Source of the DNA: an uncultured Roseburia sp.
Lineage (GTDB): Bacteria; Bacillota; Clostridia; Lachnospirales; Lachnospiraceae
Assembly: GCA_947246475.1 (NCBI GenBank)
Contig: CAMXSH010000009.1
Location: 1 to 60,131 of the forward strand
Reading direction: 5' to 3'
Length of the DNA: 60,131 nucleotides
Shown here piece after piece: positions 43,240-51,770 of the stretch. Within the stretch, counting starts at the first letter, position 1, and each line of letters opens with the position of its first letter. A program made the translations under genes and the position numbers. The notes under the pieces are model-generated. The model was not told where the DNA came from, did not search any database, and was given only the letters and a program-made list of their open reading frames with translations.

Positions 43240-44451
43240 TTAGTATGCTTTACCTACGTAATAGGTATCACTCTTAACGGATTTCTTTCCATCCTTCAGA
43301 TTAGCAACAACCTTTACGTAATAAGTTCTGTTCTTTTTGATCTTTGATTTGCCACACTTGCGAATGGTAAGGCTGGTAGATTTACTGCTGAGAGTCTTTA
43401 CCTTCTTATAACCGCCCTTTTCCTTTGTGGAAATAGATACTGTGTAGTTCTTTGCATTGGCAACCTTTTTCCAGCTCAATTTGATACGGTTGCTGTACTT
43501 TTTGCCACTGACTGTCTGGTATACAAAATATCTGTAGCCGGACCAGTCGCCATAAATCTTTTCATTGCCATAGGTTGTATAGAAACGGCAGCGGTATTTG
43601 TAAGCCGTGTTTCTCTTTACAGCAAATCTGTTACTGGAGCTGGTAGCAGTAAATACCTTCTTGTTGCCCTTCATTGTATATACTTCTATCTCATATCCGT
43701 TGGCAGATTTGGATGGATCTGTTGCTCCAAAGTAGGCAACATTGATATTGTAGTAAATACTGGTAAGCCCAAAGTTTGCCGTAGACGGTTTCACTGGTGT
43801 ATTCGGTTTCGTATAAACATTAGATAAAATACGATAGCTGTCAAAGGCAGCGTATCCAGCATCTGTCGTCCTCACAGGCACTACCTGGATAGTATATGAA
43901 TTTCCTGGTGCCAGGCTATTTCTTACATATGTAGTATTTGTCACAGTTCCCAGCAGCGTTTTTGTCGTACCATCATAAACATTATAAGAAGTTGCTCCCG
44001 GACATGGTGTCCATGTGATCGTAAGGGAAGTTGCTGAGACATCTGCCACTGTAAGCGCCCCCATCTGAGCTGCATCTGGTGCTGTCGCTACCTGGATCGG
44101 CTGAGACCAGTCGCTAAACCGATAATTTTCATAATCCGAGGTATCTGCTGCTTTGACACGCACATAATATGTCGAACCAGCGCTCAACTGACTAATGATC
44201 GTTTCCGGCTTGAAACAATAATCATATTTACCTTCCGACCATCCCGAAACTCCATCTGCACTCCAGGACCATAAATATGTGTCAGCATCTGGAACTGCAT
44301 TCCATACAATCTTCACATTATTTTTGTCAGCATCCGTCTGATGAACCCCTGCCGGCGTCGCCAGTTCTGCTGCGCTTGCTGTATTTGGCATAACAGCTGC
44401 CGCAGCCATCAAAAATACAAATGTTACCATTGCCTTGATATAGTTTTTCAT
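43240..44451 (-). CDS. Secreted fibronectin type III repeat protein
   Basis: The signal peptide (AMVTFVFLMAAAAVMPNTAS) precedes about three or four Fn3-like domains recognised by NVKIVWNAVPDADTYLW, LTITWTPCPGATSYNVYD and IKLSWKKVANAKNYTVSI. The C-terminus is very Lys/Ser-rich, as in related clostridial surface proteins. No enzyme domain or LPxTG motif is seen. It resembles the C-terminal half of the LRR protein at 25168 and probably binds cell wall or host polymer. Its function is inferred. Confidence 0.8.
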   Translation of the reverse strand: MKNYIKAMVTFVFLMAAAAVMPNTASAAELATPAGVHQTDADKNNVKIVWNAVPDADTYLWSWSADGVSGWSEGKYDYCFKPETIISQLSAGSTYYVRVKAADTSDYENYRFSDWSQPIQVATAPDAAQMGALTVADVSATSLTITWTPCPGATSYNVYDGTTKTLLGTVTNTTYVRNSLAPGNSYTIQVVPVRTTDAGYAAFDSYRILSNVYTKPNTPVKPSTANFGLTSIYYNINVAYFGATDPSKSANGYEIEVYTMKGNKKVFTATSSSNRFAVKRNTAYKYRCRFYTTYGNEKIYGDWSGYRYFVYQTVSGKKYSNRIKLSWKKVANAKNYTVSISTKEKGGYKKVKTLSSKSTSLTIRKCGKSKIKKNRTYYVKVVANLKDGKKSVKSDTYYVGKAY

Positions 44452-44596
44452 TAACCATAACTCCTTTCTTTTCGGGCATCGGCAAAACGCCCGCTGTTTA
44501 AAGTACTTTTTCCTTTGAAAAATTACTTCTTATTAATAAAAGCATTTTTCAATATCAATTCTACTTCCAAACAGGGGCGTTGTCAATCTTTTTTCT

Positions 44597-45988
44597 TTAC
44601 TTTGATGAAAAGATGTCCTCCAGAAATACCACGTAGCCTTTTTTGGTCTCATACACATCTGCTTTGCTGACGATCTCCCAGGGCGCATGCATATTCAGCA
44701 CTGCCACACCGCAGTCGATCACTTCCATACCATAAAGTGCCATAATATAGGCGATGGTTCCTCCGCCTCCCACATCTACCTTTCCCAGCTCTGCCGTCTG
44801 ATATGCCACCTTTTTATCCTCCAGAATACGGCGGATCCCTGCAAAATACTCTGCATTGGCATCGTTGCTGCCGGACTTTCCTCTGGCGCCGGTAAATTTA
44901 TTAAAGACCATTCCTTTTCCAAAATATGCCGCATTTTTCGGTTCATAAGCAGCCTTGAAAGTCGGATCAAAAGCGGCGCTGACATCAGAAGAGAGCATTT
45001 TAGAATTCGAGAGACATCTCCGAAGCGCCAGCTCGCTGTATTCTCCCATACCATTCATAAGTTCTGCCAGAGTATTCTCAAACGTTTTGGACTGCATTCC
45101 GGTAGCTCCCACACTTCCGATCTCTTCTTTGTCCACCAGAAGGCAGCAGGTCGTATATTCGGTATCCTCTACCTCCAGCATCGCTTTCAGGGATGTAAAG
45201 GCGCAGACTCTGTCATCCTGTCCATACCCCATAATCATACTGGCATCGATGCCGGATTCTCTCGCCTTCCCTGCAGGCACCACTTCCAGTTCCGCCGAGA
45301 GGAAATCTTCCTCTTCCATACCATATTTATCCTTAAGGATCTCCAGCACGCTCTTTTTTACCGCTTCTTTTTCTTCACCTTTTAATGGCATGCTGCCAAA
45401 AAGTATATCCAGTTCTTCTCCCTCGATCACCTTATTCGCTTTTTTCTCCATCCGTTCCCCGGCAAGATGGATGAGAAGATCTGTCACACAGAATACGGGG
45501 TCTTTTTCTTCTTCTCCTATATTGACTTCTACCACACTGCCATCCTTTTTCACAACAACGCCGTGAAGCGCCAGGGGAAGTGTCACCCACTGGTATTTTT
45601 TGATACCGCCATAATAATGGGTGTCCAGATAAGCAAAACCGCCCTCCTCATACAATGGATTCTGTTTGATATCCAGTCTCGGGGAATCGATATGGGCTCC
45701 CAGAATCGCCATTCCGTCTTCCAGCGGCCGCCTGCCGATCTGAAACAGGGAGATCATTTTCTTCATCCCCACGGAATATACCTTGTCTCCAGCCTTGATC
45801 TTTTTGCCGGCTGCCACAAGATCCGCCAGGTTCTCATAGCCAGCCTCTTCCGCCATACGCACCGCCAATGCCACGCATTCCCGCTCCGTCTTTCCCTCAT
45901 CCAGAAATCTGCGGTATTCTTTATTCAGCTGATTCAGCTCCTTCAATTCCTTTTTTGTATATGCCTTCCACGCATTTTCCCGTTCCAT
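44597..45988 (-). CDS. M18 family aminopeptidase
   Basis: This zinc aspartyl-type aminopeptidase is cytosolic. Metal ligands are in LGAHIDSPRLD, LVDKEEIGSVGATGM and LNMHAPWEIVSK, spread over a 463-residue chain as usual for the family. The start MERENAWKAYTKKELKEL is preceded by AAGGAGG. It stands between the Fn3 gene and a small conserved gene and probably serves peptide turnover. Confidence 0.92.
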   Translation of the reverse strand: MERENAWKAYTKKELKELNQLNKEYRRFLDEGKTERECVALAVRMAEEAGYENLADLVAAGKKIKAGDKVYSVGMKKMISLFQIGRRPLEDGMAILGAHIDSPRLDIKQNPLYEEGGFAYLDTHYYGGIKKYQWVTLPLALHGVVVKKDGSVVEVNIGEEEKDPVFCVTDLLIHLAGERMEKKANKVIEGEELDILFGSMPLKGEEKEAVKKSVLEILKDKYGMEEEDFLSAELEVVPAGKARESGIDASMIMGYGQDDRVCAFTSLKAMLEVEDTEYTTCCLLVDKEEIGSVGATGMQSKTFENTLAELMNGMGEYSELALRRCLSNSKMLSSDVSAAFDPTFKAAYEPKNAAYFGKGMVFNKFTGARGKSGSNDANAEYFAGIRRILEDKKVAYQTAELGKVDVGGGGTIAYIMALYGMEVIDCGVAVLNMHAPWEIVSKADVYETKKGYVVFLEDIFSSK

Positions 45989-46054
45989 CTCTGATTCATC
46001 CTCCTTTACATTACGTATTGATTAATTGTTTATTTTCTCCAGACCTAAAGGGGG

Positions 46055-46285
46055 TTATTCATCAAATTCCGCAATCACATAATACCCCTTTTCATTCTGG
46101 ATGATATCTTTTACCACACCTTCCCTGCTTTTCAGCCGTTCGGCAAAGGGAATGTTTCCCGACATCGCCACCGCTGGCACGATCGTATAATAATACGCAC
46201 TGGGAAGCACCCCTTCTGTAACCTGGATGGGCTGTCCTGGTTCCACGAGCCCTTCCCGCTCCATCTTAAATTCCATTTCCCTCAC
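46055..46285 (-). CDS. Small conserved protein (about 76 aa)
   Basis: The product MREMEFKMEREGLVEPGQPI ... FAERLKSREGVVKDIIQNEK ends with YYVIAEFDE. It looks like a small beta-rich domain of the kind found next to truA in Lachnospiraceae. GTG 46285 is chosen since AAAGGTGG lies eight bases upstream. GTG 46297 overlaps that site and ATG 46276 is also possible. I do not recognise a named family. Confidence 0.6.
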   Translation of the reverse strand: MREMEFKMEREGLVEPGQPIQVTEGVLPSAYYYTIVPAVAMSGNIPFAERLKSREGVVKDIIQNEKGYYVIAEFDE

Positions 46286-46321
46286 CGGTCCTGCCACCTT
46301 TCTTCTATTGTAGAATACTTT

Positions 46322-47065
46322 TCAGCCATAATACACCTTTTCCAGAAACAAGCCTTTTGCCGGAGCGGTTTCCCCGGCAAACCGACGCTCCCGCTTTTCC
46401 AGTATCTCCGGTATTTCCTCCGGCAGAAGTTTTCCTGATCCGGCATCCACCAGTGTCCCTGTCAGAATCCTCACCATATTGTGCAGAAAACCATTTCCCT
46501 CATAAATAAGATTTTCCTCGTCTTCCGTCTCCTGGATATCTATGGTATGGATGGTCCTCACAGTGGATTTTTTCTTTGACGCCCTGGAACAAAAACTCTG
46601 AAAATCATGGGTCCCCAGAAGATGCCCTGCTGCCTTTTTCATTTTGTTTATATCCAGGACGTTCTCTGCCTTCCAGGCATATTTTCTCTGGAACACACAG
46701 TCTCTGCCGTACTTTATAATATGGTAGCCATACCGCTTTCCCCGGGCATTGAGCCGGCTGTGAAACCGGTCCCCTGCCCTGTCTGCCGATATGACGCGGA
46801 TATCCTCTGGCAGATATTCGTTCAGATAGTCTTTTAATATACCAGGTTCCGGGGCACATTCACCTGGAAAATGTACATTTGCCACCTGTTCCAGCGCGTG
46901 CACCCCCGCATCGGTGCGGCCAGCTCCCTGGATCTCCAGCTCCCTGCCGGCATACACTGAAAGCACTCTCTCCAGCTTTCCCTGTATGGTCATCTCTGTC
47001 CCTTTCTGCCTCTGCCACCCTTTATACCTCGTTCCGTCATACTGTATCTTCAGTCTGTAATTCAT
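46322..47065 (-). CDS. truA: tRNA pseudouridine(38-40) synthase
   Basis: TruA modifies positions 38-40 of tRNA anticodon stems. The protein starts MNYRLKIQYDGTRYKGWQRQ and has the catalytic Asp in GAGRTDAGVHALEQVANV, then NARGKRYGYHI and FLHNMVRILTGTLVD. The 247-residue length is normal. Its ATG overlaps the upstream gene's stop by four bases (ATGA). Confidence 0.95.
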   Translation of the reverse strand: MNYRLKIQYDGTRYKGWQRQKGTEMTIQGKLERVLSVYAGRELEIQGAGRTDAGVHALEQVANVHFPGECAPEPGILKDYLNEYLPEDIRVISADRAGDRFHSRLNARGKRYGYHIIKYGRDCVFQRKYAWKAENVLDINKMKKAAGHLLGTHDFQSFCSRASKKKSTVRTIHTIDIQETEDEENLIYEGNGFLHNMVRILTGTLVDAGSGKLLPEEIPEILEKRERRFAGETAPAKGLFLEKVYYG

Positions 47066-47589
47066 AACCGCTCTCCACGCTTGCCCTCAAACCGGCTTCT
47101 TATTTTTAATTCAGACATGATATAGGCATATCCGTCCACGCCGTCTTCCAGTGACAGATCCAGGCTGACCGCCATATTATTCAGCATGTGATCATCCAGT
47201 CTGTCTTTCATATCCTCCAGTATCTTAATCTTCTCCCGGTATGTATCTGCATCCAGAAACCGGATCAGCCCAGACATCGGAAGGTCCTCCTTGCTTTTTT
47301 CCCGACTATCCTTCCAGCGGTGTTCCTCCCTCTTTTTCATGACGGACTCCGCCGGAAGGATCTTTCCTGTATTTCTCTCTGTCTTTTGCGGCATCTCCTT
47401 CCTGCCTGCATCCCTTTTTGAATAATTCCGGTGAAATTGCTGCTTTTCCAATACATATACCAGATAGTCCCCACTCATCTCCTGATAGCAGACTGCTTCC
47501 GTCCCCTCTGGAAGAATATAGCATTCAGATATGACCTGAACTGCTCTGCCGCTCCCTCGTGAATCATAAATATCCTTTAGCATTGACAT
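47062..47589 (-). CDS. Hypothetical protein, 175 aa
   Basis: The N-terminus is MSMLKDIYDSRGSGRAVQVI followed by a predicted beta segment, a charged disordered middle (residues about 60-105) and a helical C-terminus, FLDADTYREKIKILEDMKDR ... LSLEDGVDGYAYIM. It is translationally coupled to truA. GGAG stands six bases before the ATG. I do not recognise the family, and related proteins may be limited to Clostridia. Confidence 0.55.
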   Translation of the reverse strand: MSMLKDIYDSRGSGRAVQVISECYILPEGTEAVCYQEMSGDYLVYVLEKQQFHRNYSKRDAGRKEMPQKTERNTGKILPAESVMKKREEHRWKDSREKSKEDLPMSGLIRFLDADTYREKIKILEDMKDRLDDHMLNNMAVSLDLSLEDGVDGYAYIMSELKIRSRFEGKRGERL

Positions 47590-47690
47590 GTCACACTCCC
47601 TCCTGTCCGCCTCTGGGCGAACTTCTTTATTATTTTACTCTAATTAAAAGTAAAACACAATTACTTTATAAATAAAATAACCTTTTTTAT

Positions 47691-47718
47691 TTGACTTATG
47701 CCCAAAAAAGGGTATAAT
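47691..47718 (+). promoter_or_regulatory. Promoter and about 115-nt leader of eda
   Basis: TTGACT (47691-47696), 16 bases, TATAAT (47713-47718) form a strong promoter. The leader to 47839 is about 115 bases and contains a GGGGATAAAA...CTCCCC dyad (about 47773-47804) but no recognised riboswitch. The upstream stretch 47590-47690 is AT-rich and empty. Confidence 0.7.
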
Positions 47719-47839
47719 AAAATAGAAAATCAGAGTGTTGCGTAAGTATGCTTTTTTATGTGGCATCCGCTGGGGATAAAATCTCTTTTCTCCCCGGAAT
47801 TATATAAATGATTAATATTCAGGAAAGAAGGATTTCAAA

Positions 47840-48802
47840 ATGAATGATACTCTTGTTAAACTTTCACAGATCGGTATCGTGCCCGTAGTGGCATTAAATG
47901 ACATCAAAGATGCAAAACCCCTTGCCAAAGCTCTCTGCGACGGCGGGCTGCCTTGTGCTGAGGTTACTTTCCGAACAGACTGTGCCGAAGAAGCCATCCG
48001 GGTCATGACCACAGAATTTCCCCAGATGTTCATAGGAGCAGGTACGGTCCTTACGACAGAACAGGTGGACCGTGCCGTCGGTGCCGGAGCCAGATTTATT
48101 GTCAGCCCAGGACTCAATCCAGAAGTCGTGAAATATTGTGTCGACAAAAACATTCCTGTCACTCCCGGCTGTGCCAATCCAAGTGATATTGAGCAGGCAC
48201 TTGCCCTGGGACTGGATGTAGTAAAGATCTTCCCGGCAGAAGCCATCGGAGGACTGAAACTCATCAAATCCATGGCGGCTCCCTATGTCAACATGAAGTT
48301 TATGCCCACTGGCGGAATCAACGCAAAGAATCTCAACGATTATCTTGCCTATGACAGGATCGTTGCCTGCGGAGGAAGCTGGATGGTGAGCGGAGACCTG
48401 GTATCGGCAGGTAAATTTGATGAGATCACGGCTTTGACCAAAGAAGCCGTAAAGAATATGCTCGGTTTCCGTATCAAACACATCGGCATCAATTCGCCGG
48501 ATGACGCCACAGCAGCTTCTACTGCGAATGCTTTTGCCTCTATGTTTGGTTTTGATAAAAATGAAGCTGTCGGCTCTTATTTCTGCGGCGAGGGCGTAGA
48601 GGTTATGAAGTCCCAGGGAAAAGGAACGATGGGACATATCGCTGTCGGATGTAATTCCGTAGACCGCGCGGTTTACCACCTTTCCGCCCAGGGAGTGGAA
48701 TTTGATATGGACACCGCCTTGTATAATGAAAAGGGCGCTATGAAATTTATTTATCTGAAAGGTGAGTTCGGGGGATTTGCCCTGCACCTGACGCTGAATT
48801 AA
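47840..48802 (+). CDS. eda: KDPG/KHG aldolase fused to a VOC domain
   Basis: The N-terminal about 205 residues are a class I aldolase cleaving 2-keto-3-deoxy-6-phosphogluconate or 4-hydroxy-2-oxoglutarate. Visible motifs are the catalytic Glu in AEVTFRTDCAEEA, the phosphate-binding stretch and the Schiff-base Lys in VVKIFPAEAIGG. From about residue 213 a vicinal-oxygen-chelate (glyoxalase-like) domain follows (IKHIGINSPDD ... MGHIAVGCNSVDRAVYHL). The fusion occurs in other Lachnospiraceae, and the role of the VOC part is unknown. The gene is monocistronic, with its own promoter and terminator. Confidence 0.92.
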   Translation: MNDTLVKLSQIGIVPVVALNDIKDAKPLAKALCDGGLPCAEVTFRTDCAEEAIRVMTTEFPQMFIGAGTVLTTEQVDRAVGAGARFIVSPGLNPEVVKYCVDKNIPVTPGCANPSDIEQALALGLDVVKIFPAEAIGGLKLIKSMAAPYVNMKFMPTGGINAKNLNDYLAYDRIVACGGSWMVSGDLVSAGKFDEITALTKEAVKNMLGFRIKHIGINSPDDATAASTANAFASMFGFDKNEAVGSYFCGEGVEVMKSQGKGTMGHIAVGCNSVDRAVYHLSAQGVEFDMDTALYNEKGAMKFIYLKGEFGGFALHLTLN

Positions 48803-48843
48803 ATAGTTCGACGGTGCTATAGAAACATGATATGTAAATAGAA

Positions 48844-48874
48844 GGGATTCTGGGACATCTGAACTCAGAATTCC
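48844..48874. terminator. Terminator after eda
   Basis: GGGATTCTG pairs with CAGAATTCC (one mismatch) around a 13-base loop and is followed on the plus strand by TTTTTA. It overlaps the end of the convergent ToxN-like remnant. Confidence 0.75.
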
Positions 48875-49140
48875 TTTTTAAAATGTTGCATTTCTTTTTC
48901 TAATTTCATAAAATCACAGCAGCGTGCCATTATATTTTTTTCATGGATATTCCGTGGCTGCCCTTTCATAACAAGATCATACAATTTTTGCGCTTTCATT
49001 TGAATTTTTTCTGAATATGCCCGTATATAATCCGCCTGTCTTATAAGAAGCCTTCTATATTTGTCATCCTCAATCTGCGAGATACTGACCTCTTGAATTT
49101 CCTGATCTGGAACTGGTATCATATTGTTCAGATTTAATAT
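48865..49140 (-). pseudogene. C-terminal remnant of a ToxN/AbiQ-like type III toxin
   Basis: An 85-residue frame starts at ATG 49122 with MIPVPDQEIQEVSISQIEDD and continues to QADYIRAYSEKIQMKAQKLY and ARCCDFMKLEKEMQHF. The MIPVP box and the CCDFxxLE ending are hallmarks (from memory) of ToxN/AbiQ endoribonucleases. Open frame upstream of the ATG (LNLNN-MIPVP) also fits, but a TAA stops it at about 49141, and the N-terminal half with the catalytic region is missing. No tandem antitoxin repeats are seen nearby. It is a decayed toxin-antitoxin or phage-defence locus. Confidence 0.6.
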
Positions 49141-49171
49141 TTAGTTTATTCATTCACACCCTCCCTCTGTG

Positions 49172-49204
49172 TAGAAAAAGTGGAGAGGATCATATCCTCT
49201 CCAC
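49172..49204 (-). terminator. Terminator of the hydG operon
   Basis: The perfect 11-bp stem GTGGAGAGGAT ... ATCCTCTCCAC with a three-base loop is followed on the minus strand by TTTTTCT. It lies 76 bases after the hydG stop. Confidence 0.85.
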
Positions 49205-49279
49205 AAATGTTTTATCTCGCACTATCGTAGCGAATCACTGCTTTGCATTTATTATAATCAATCTGCCTGAAAATGTCAA

Positions 49280-50698
49280 TCAGAACCTAAAATCTCTTTT
49301 GCCCTTATGAATGTTATCAATATACTCCGCTGCCTTTTCTTTTACGACAGGATTTGTAATTACCTCCAGCTCCCTGCGGATCACTTCCTCGCCTTTCTTT
49401 TTTGTATCCTCTGAGGCATAATCCTCCAGATACTCTTTGAGTGTCATCAGGGCATTGGGCTGGCAGCAGTTGACGATCTGACCGGATTTCAAAAGCTTCA
49501 TAAAGCGGTCCCCAGTCCTTCCTTCGCGGTAACATGCCGTACAAAAGCTGGGGATATAGCCAAGTCCCAGCAGCCAGTTTACCACTTCATCCAGTGTTCT
49601 GCGGTCGCTGACATCAAATTGTGCGGAATTTTCTTCTATGGTCTCTTCCTCCACGTAACCACCAACGCTGGTCCTGGAGCCGCCGCTGATCTGAGAAATA
49701 CCAAGATCCAGCACTTTTTCTCTCGTTTCTTTGGATTCCCGCGTGGAAACAATCATGCCAGTATAAGGAACTGCGATACGGATCACTGAGACGATCTTTT
49801 CAAATATCTCGTCAGAAATGGCGTTGGAAAAACTCTCTGGATCAATATCATCCGCGGGACAGATCCTTGGCACGCTGATGGTATGGGGACCGACGCCGAA
49901 TTTTGCCTCCAGATGTTCTGCGTGCATGATAATTCCCACCAGCTCATAGCGGTACATGTTCAGACCGAACAGAACTCCCAGCCCCACATCATCGATACCG
50001 CCTTCCATCGCCCGGTCCATCGCCTCGGTGTGATAGGCATAATCATGCTTTGGTCCTGTGGGATGCAGCTGCTCATAACTCTCCTTATTATAGGTCTCCT
50101 GAAACAGGATATAGGTTCCAATGCCAGCATCATGAAGCTTCCGATAGTTTTCTACAGTTGTAGCAGCAATATTGACGTTTACCCGGCGGATCGCTCCATT
50201 TTTATGCTTGATGCCATAAATGGTTTCAATACTCTCCAGAATATATTCAATGGGATTGTTCACCGGATCCTCTCCGGATTCTATGGCAAGCCGTTTATGC
50301 CCCATATCCTGAAGGGCGATCACTTCCTGACGGATCTCCTCCTGACTCAGTTTTTTCCTCCGGATATGTTCGTTACAATGGTGATACGGACAGTATGTAC
50401 AGCCGTTCACACAATAATTGGAAAGATACAGGGGAGCAAACATCACGATCCGGTTTCCATAAAATCTCCTTTTAATCTCTTTTGCCAGCTTCTGAATCTC
50501 CAGATTTTCCTCTTCTAACTCACATTCCAACAAAACTGCGGCTTCCTGATGGGAAATTCCCTTCATCTCCCATGCCTTTTTTAATATTGAATCGATCAGT
50601 TCCTTATTTCCTTTATTTTTTTCGGCAAAATCCAGCGACTTACGGATCTCCGCATCGTCAATAAATTCTGTCGCTATGCCTGATTTTGGATCATACAT
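49280..50698 (-). CDS. hydG: [FeFe]-hydrogenase maturase HydG
   Basis: This radical-SAM tyrosine lyase supplies CO and CN for the H-cluster. The CxxxCxxC cluster motif is in SNYCVNGCTYCPYHHCN (residues about 93-107). The C-terminal auxiliary cluster cysteines are in FCTACYREGRTGDRFM and QIVNCCQPNA. The 472-residue length is normal. It forms an operon with the TM1266-type gene (62 bases upstream) and ends before a terminator. The hydrogenase and HydE/HydF genes are not in the window. Confidence 0.95.
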   Translation of the reverse strand: MYDPKSGIATEFIDDAEIRKSLDFAEKNKGNKELIDSILKKAWEMKGISHQEAAVLLECELEEENLEIQKLAKEIKRRFYGNRIVMFAPLYLSNYCVNGCTYCPYHHCNEHIRRKKLSQEEIRQEVIALQDMGHKRLAIESGEDPVNNPIEYILESIETIYGIKHKNGAIRRVNVNIAATTVENYRKLHDAGIGTYILFQETYNKESYEQLHPTGPKHDYAYHTEAMDRAMEGGIDDVGLGVLFGLNMYRYELVGIIMHAEHLEAKFGVGPHTISVPRICPADDIDPESFSNAISDEIFEKIVSVIRIAVPYTGMIVSTRESKETREKVLDLGISQISGGSRTSVGGYVEEETIEENSAQFDVSDRRTLDEVVNWLLGLGYIPSFCTACYREGRTGDRFMKLLKSGQIVNCCQPNALMTLKEYLEDYASEDTKKKGEEVIRRELEVITNPVVKEKAAEYIDNIHKGKRDFRF

Positions 50699-50760
50699 AT
50701 CTTCTCGTCTTCCTTTCTTCTTATATTAATTCCTGCAGATCAAGGGCAGTTTCCATTCAA

Positions 50761-51006
50761 CTACTTTGTGGCGTAAACCGCCTTACTGGTCACACCATGC
50801 ACCATGCCAAGTTTTCCTGACATGGAACTGATCACATCGTTCGGGCCATCCACGATCACACTGATCACCGACATATCCCGCTCACGATAAGGAATGCCCA
50901 TCCTTCCTACGATATACTCACGATATGAATGCAGGATATCATTTACAGCCTCCGCCGATTCCGCCTCTTCTACAATAATGCCAATGACAGCAAGTCTTTT
51001 TTGCAT
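50761..51006 (-). CDS. TM1266 family putative hydrogenase regulator
   Basis: This small ACT/NikR-C-like protein (MQKRLAVIGIIVEEAESAEA ... DVISSMSGKLGMVHGV) is the kind repeatedly found beside iron-only hydrogenase maturation genes. Its function is not proven. ATG 51006 is chosen because AAGGAG is ten bases upstream. An in-frame GTG at 51015 is too near that site. The gene lies behind a long leader with an intrinsic terminator and ahead of hydG. Confidence 0.88.
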   Translation of the reverse strand: MQKRLAVIGIIVEEAESAEAVNDILHSYREYIVGRMGIPYRERDMSVISVIVDGPNDVISSMSGKLGMVHGVTSKAVYATK

Positions 51007-51263
51007 ATACGCCACACTCCTTCCCTATTCAAATAAAAAATCCCGGCAGCCCGCCAGGATATTCTGATAACAGTATATAAATAAAAATAACAGAAGGAAT
51101 CCATGCTACGAAACTTGTTTACGTCCTGCGGCCCGCCACGGACCCGTATCAGAATCCTCCAACATAATATTCTTTTATACACTGCCGCCTTCCCACTCAG
51201 GAATCCCTTTGCATGTCAGCACGACTATATAATTATTTTAACACATATATACAATTATTTCAA
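51007..51263 (-). promoter_or_regulatory. Promoter and attenuator-like leader of TM1266-hydG
   Basis: The promoter TTGAAA (complement of 51258-51263), 17 bases, TAAAAT (complement of 51235-51240) starts a leader of about 225 nt. A long-range helix is possible between GGATTCTGATA (complement of 51147-51157) and TATCAGAATATCC (complement of 51057-51069), enclosing a GC-rich hairpin (51123-51143). Immediately after it comes an intrinsic terminator, CCTGGC-GGGCT-GCCGGG plus a T-run (51034-51058), only about 30 bases before the start codon. This is the layout of a riboswitch or attenuator. I match it to no known class. Confidence 0.6.
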
Positions 51264-51287
51264 GACCTGCCAGAACATCCGCCACCA

Positions 51288-51740
51288 TCAACAGCCAAGA
51301 TCTGCGCTATCAAGAATTACAGTAAAGGGGCCGTCGTTTAACAGCTCCACCTTCATATCCGCACCAAACTCCCCGCATCTCACAGCGGGAATCTGCTCCG
51401 CACACCGTCCCTTTATATATTCATAGAGCTGTTCTGCCAAATCCGGCGCACCTGCTGCCGTAAATGAGGGACGGTTGCCCTTCCGGCAGTCTGCATACAG
51501 GGTAAATTGGGAGATCAGCAGAAGTTCTCCTTCCACATCTTTCAATCCCAGATTAGTCCTGCCATCCAGATCCTCAAAGATTCTCATGTTCACCAGCTTC
51601 TGAACCATTTTATCGGCAGTGTTTTCATTATCTTCCTGCCCGATCCCGACCAGCACCAGCAGCCCCCTTCCAATCTCGCCCCGCACTTCACCTTCAATCG
51701 TTACTGAGGCATGTTTTACCCGTTGTATCACAAATCTCAT
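51288..51740 (-). CDS. dtd: D-aminoacyl-tRNA deacylase
   Basis: This enzyme hydrolyses D-aminoacyl-tRNAs. ATG 51740 ([20 protein letters not shown]) has GGAGG eight bases upstream. The cis-Gly-Pro-related active site is visible as [20 protein letters not shown], and the second motif is [11 protein letters not shown]. The length is 150 residues. It is downstream of the C39-like gene on the same strand. Confidence 0.95.
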   Translation of the reverse strand: MRFVIQRVKHASVTIEGEVRGEIGRGLLVLVGIGQEDNENTADKMVQKLVNMRIFEDLDGRTNLGLKDVEGELLLISQFTLYADCRKGNRPSFTAAGAPDLAEQLYEYIKGRCAEQIPAVRCGEFGADMKVELLNDGPFTVILDSADLGC

Positions 51741-51770
51741 CCTTTTCCTCCATTCCAAAGCCTGTATGCT

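Noticed and set aside
47812..48787. Minus-strand frames across the aldolase gene
   Set aside because: They are antisense to a clear aldolase-VOC reading frame with conserved motifs.
49180..49204. Antitoxin-terminator element of a type III toxin-antitoxin locus
   Set aside because: The hairpin fits as terminator of hydG, and no tandem repeats typical of the antitoxin RNA are nearby.
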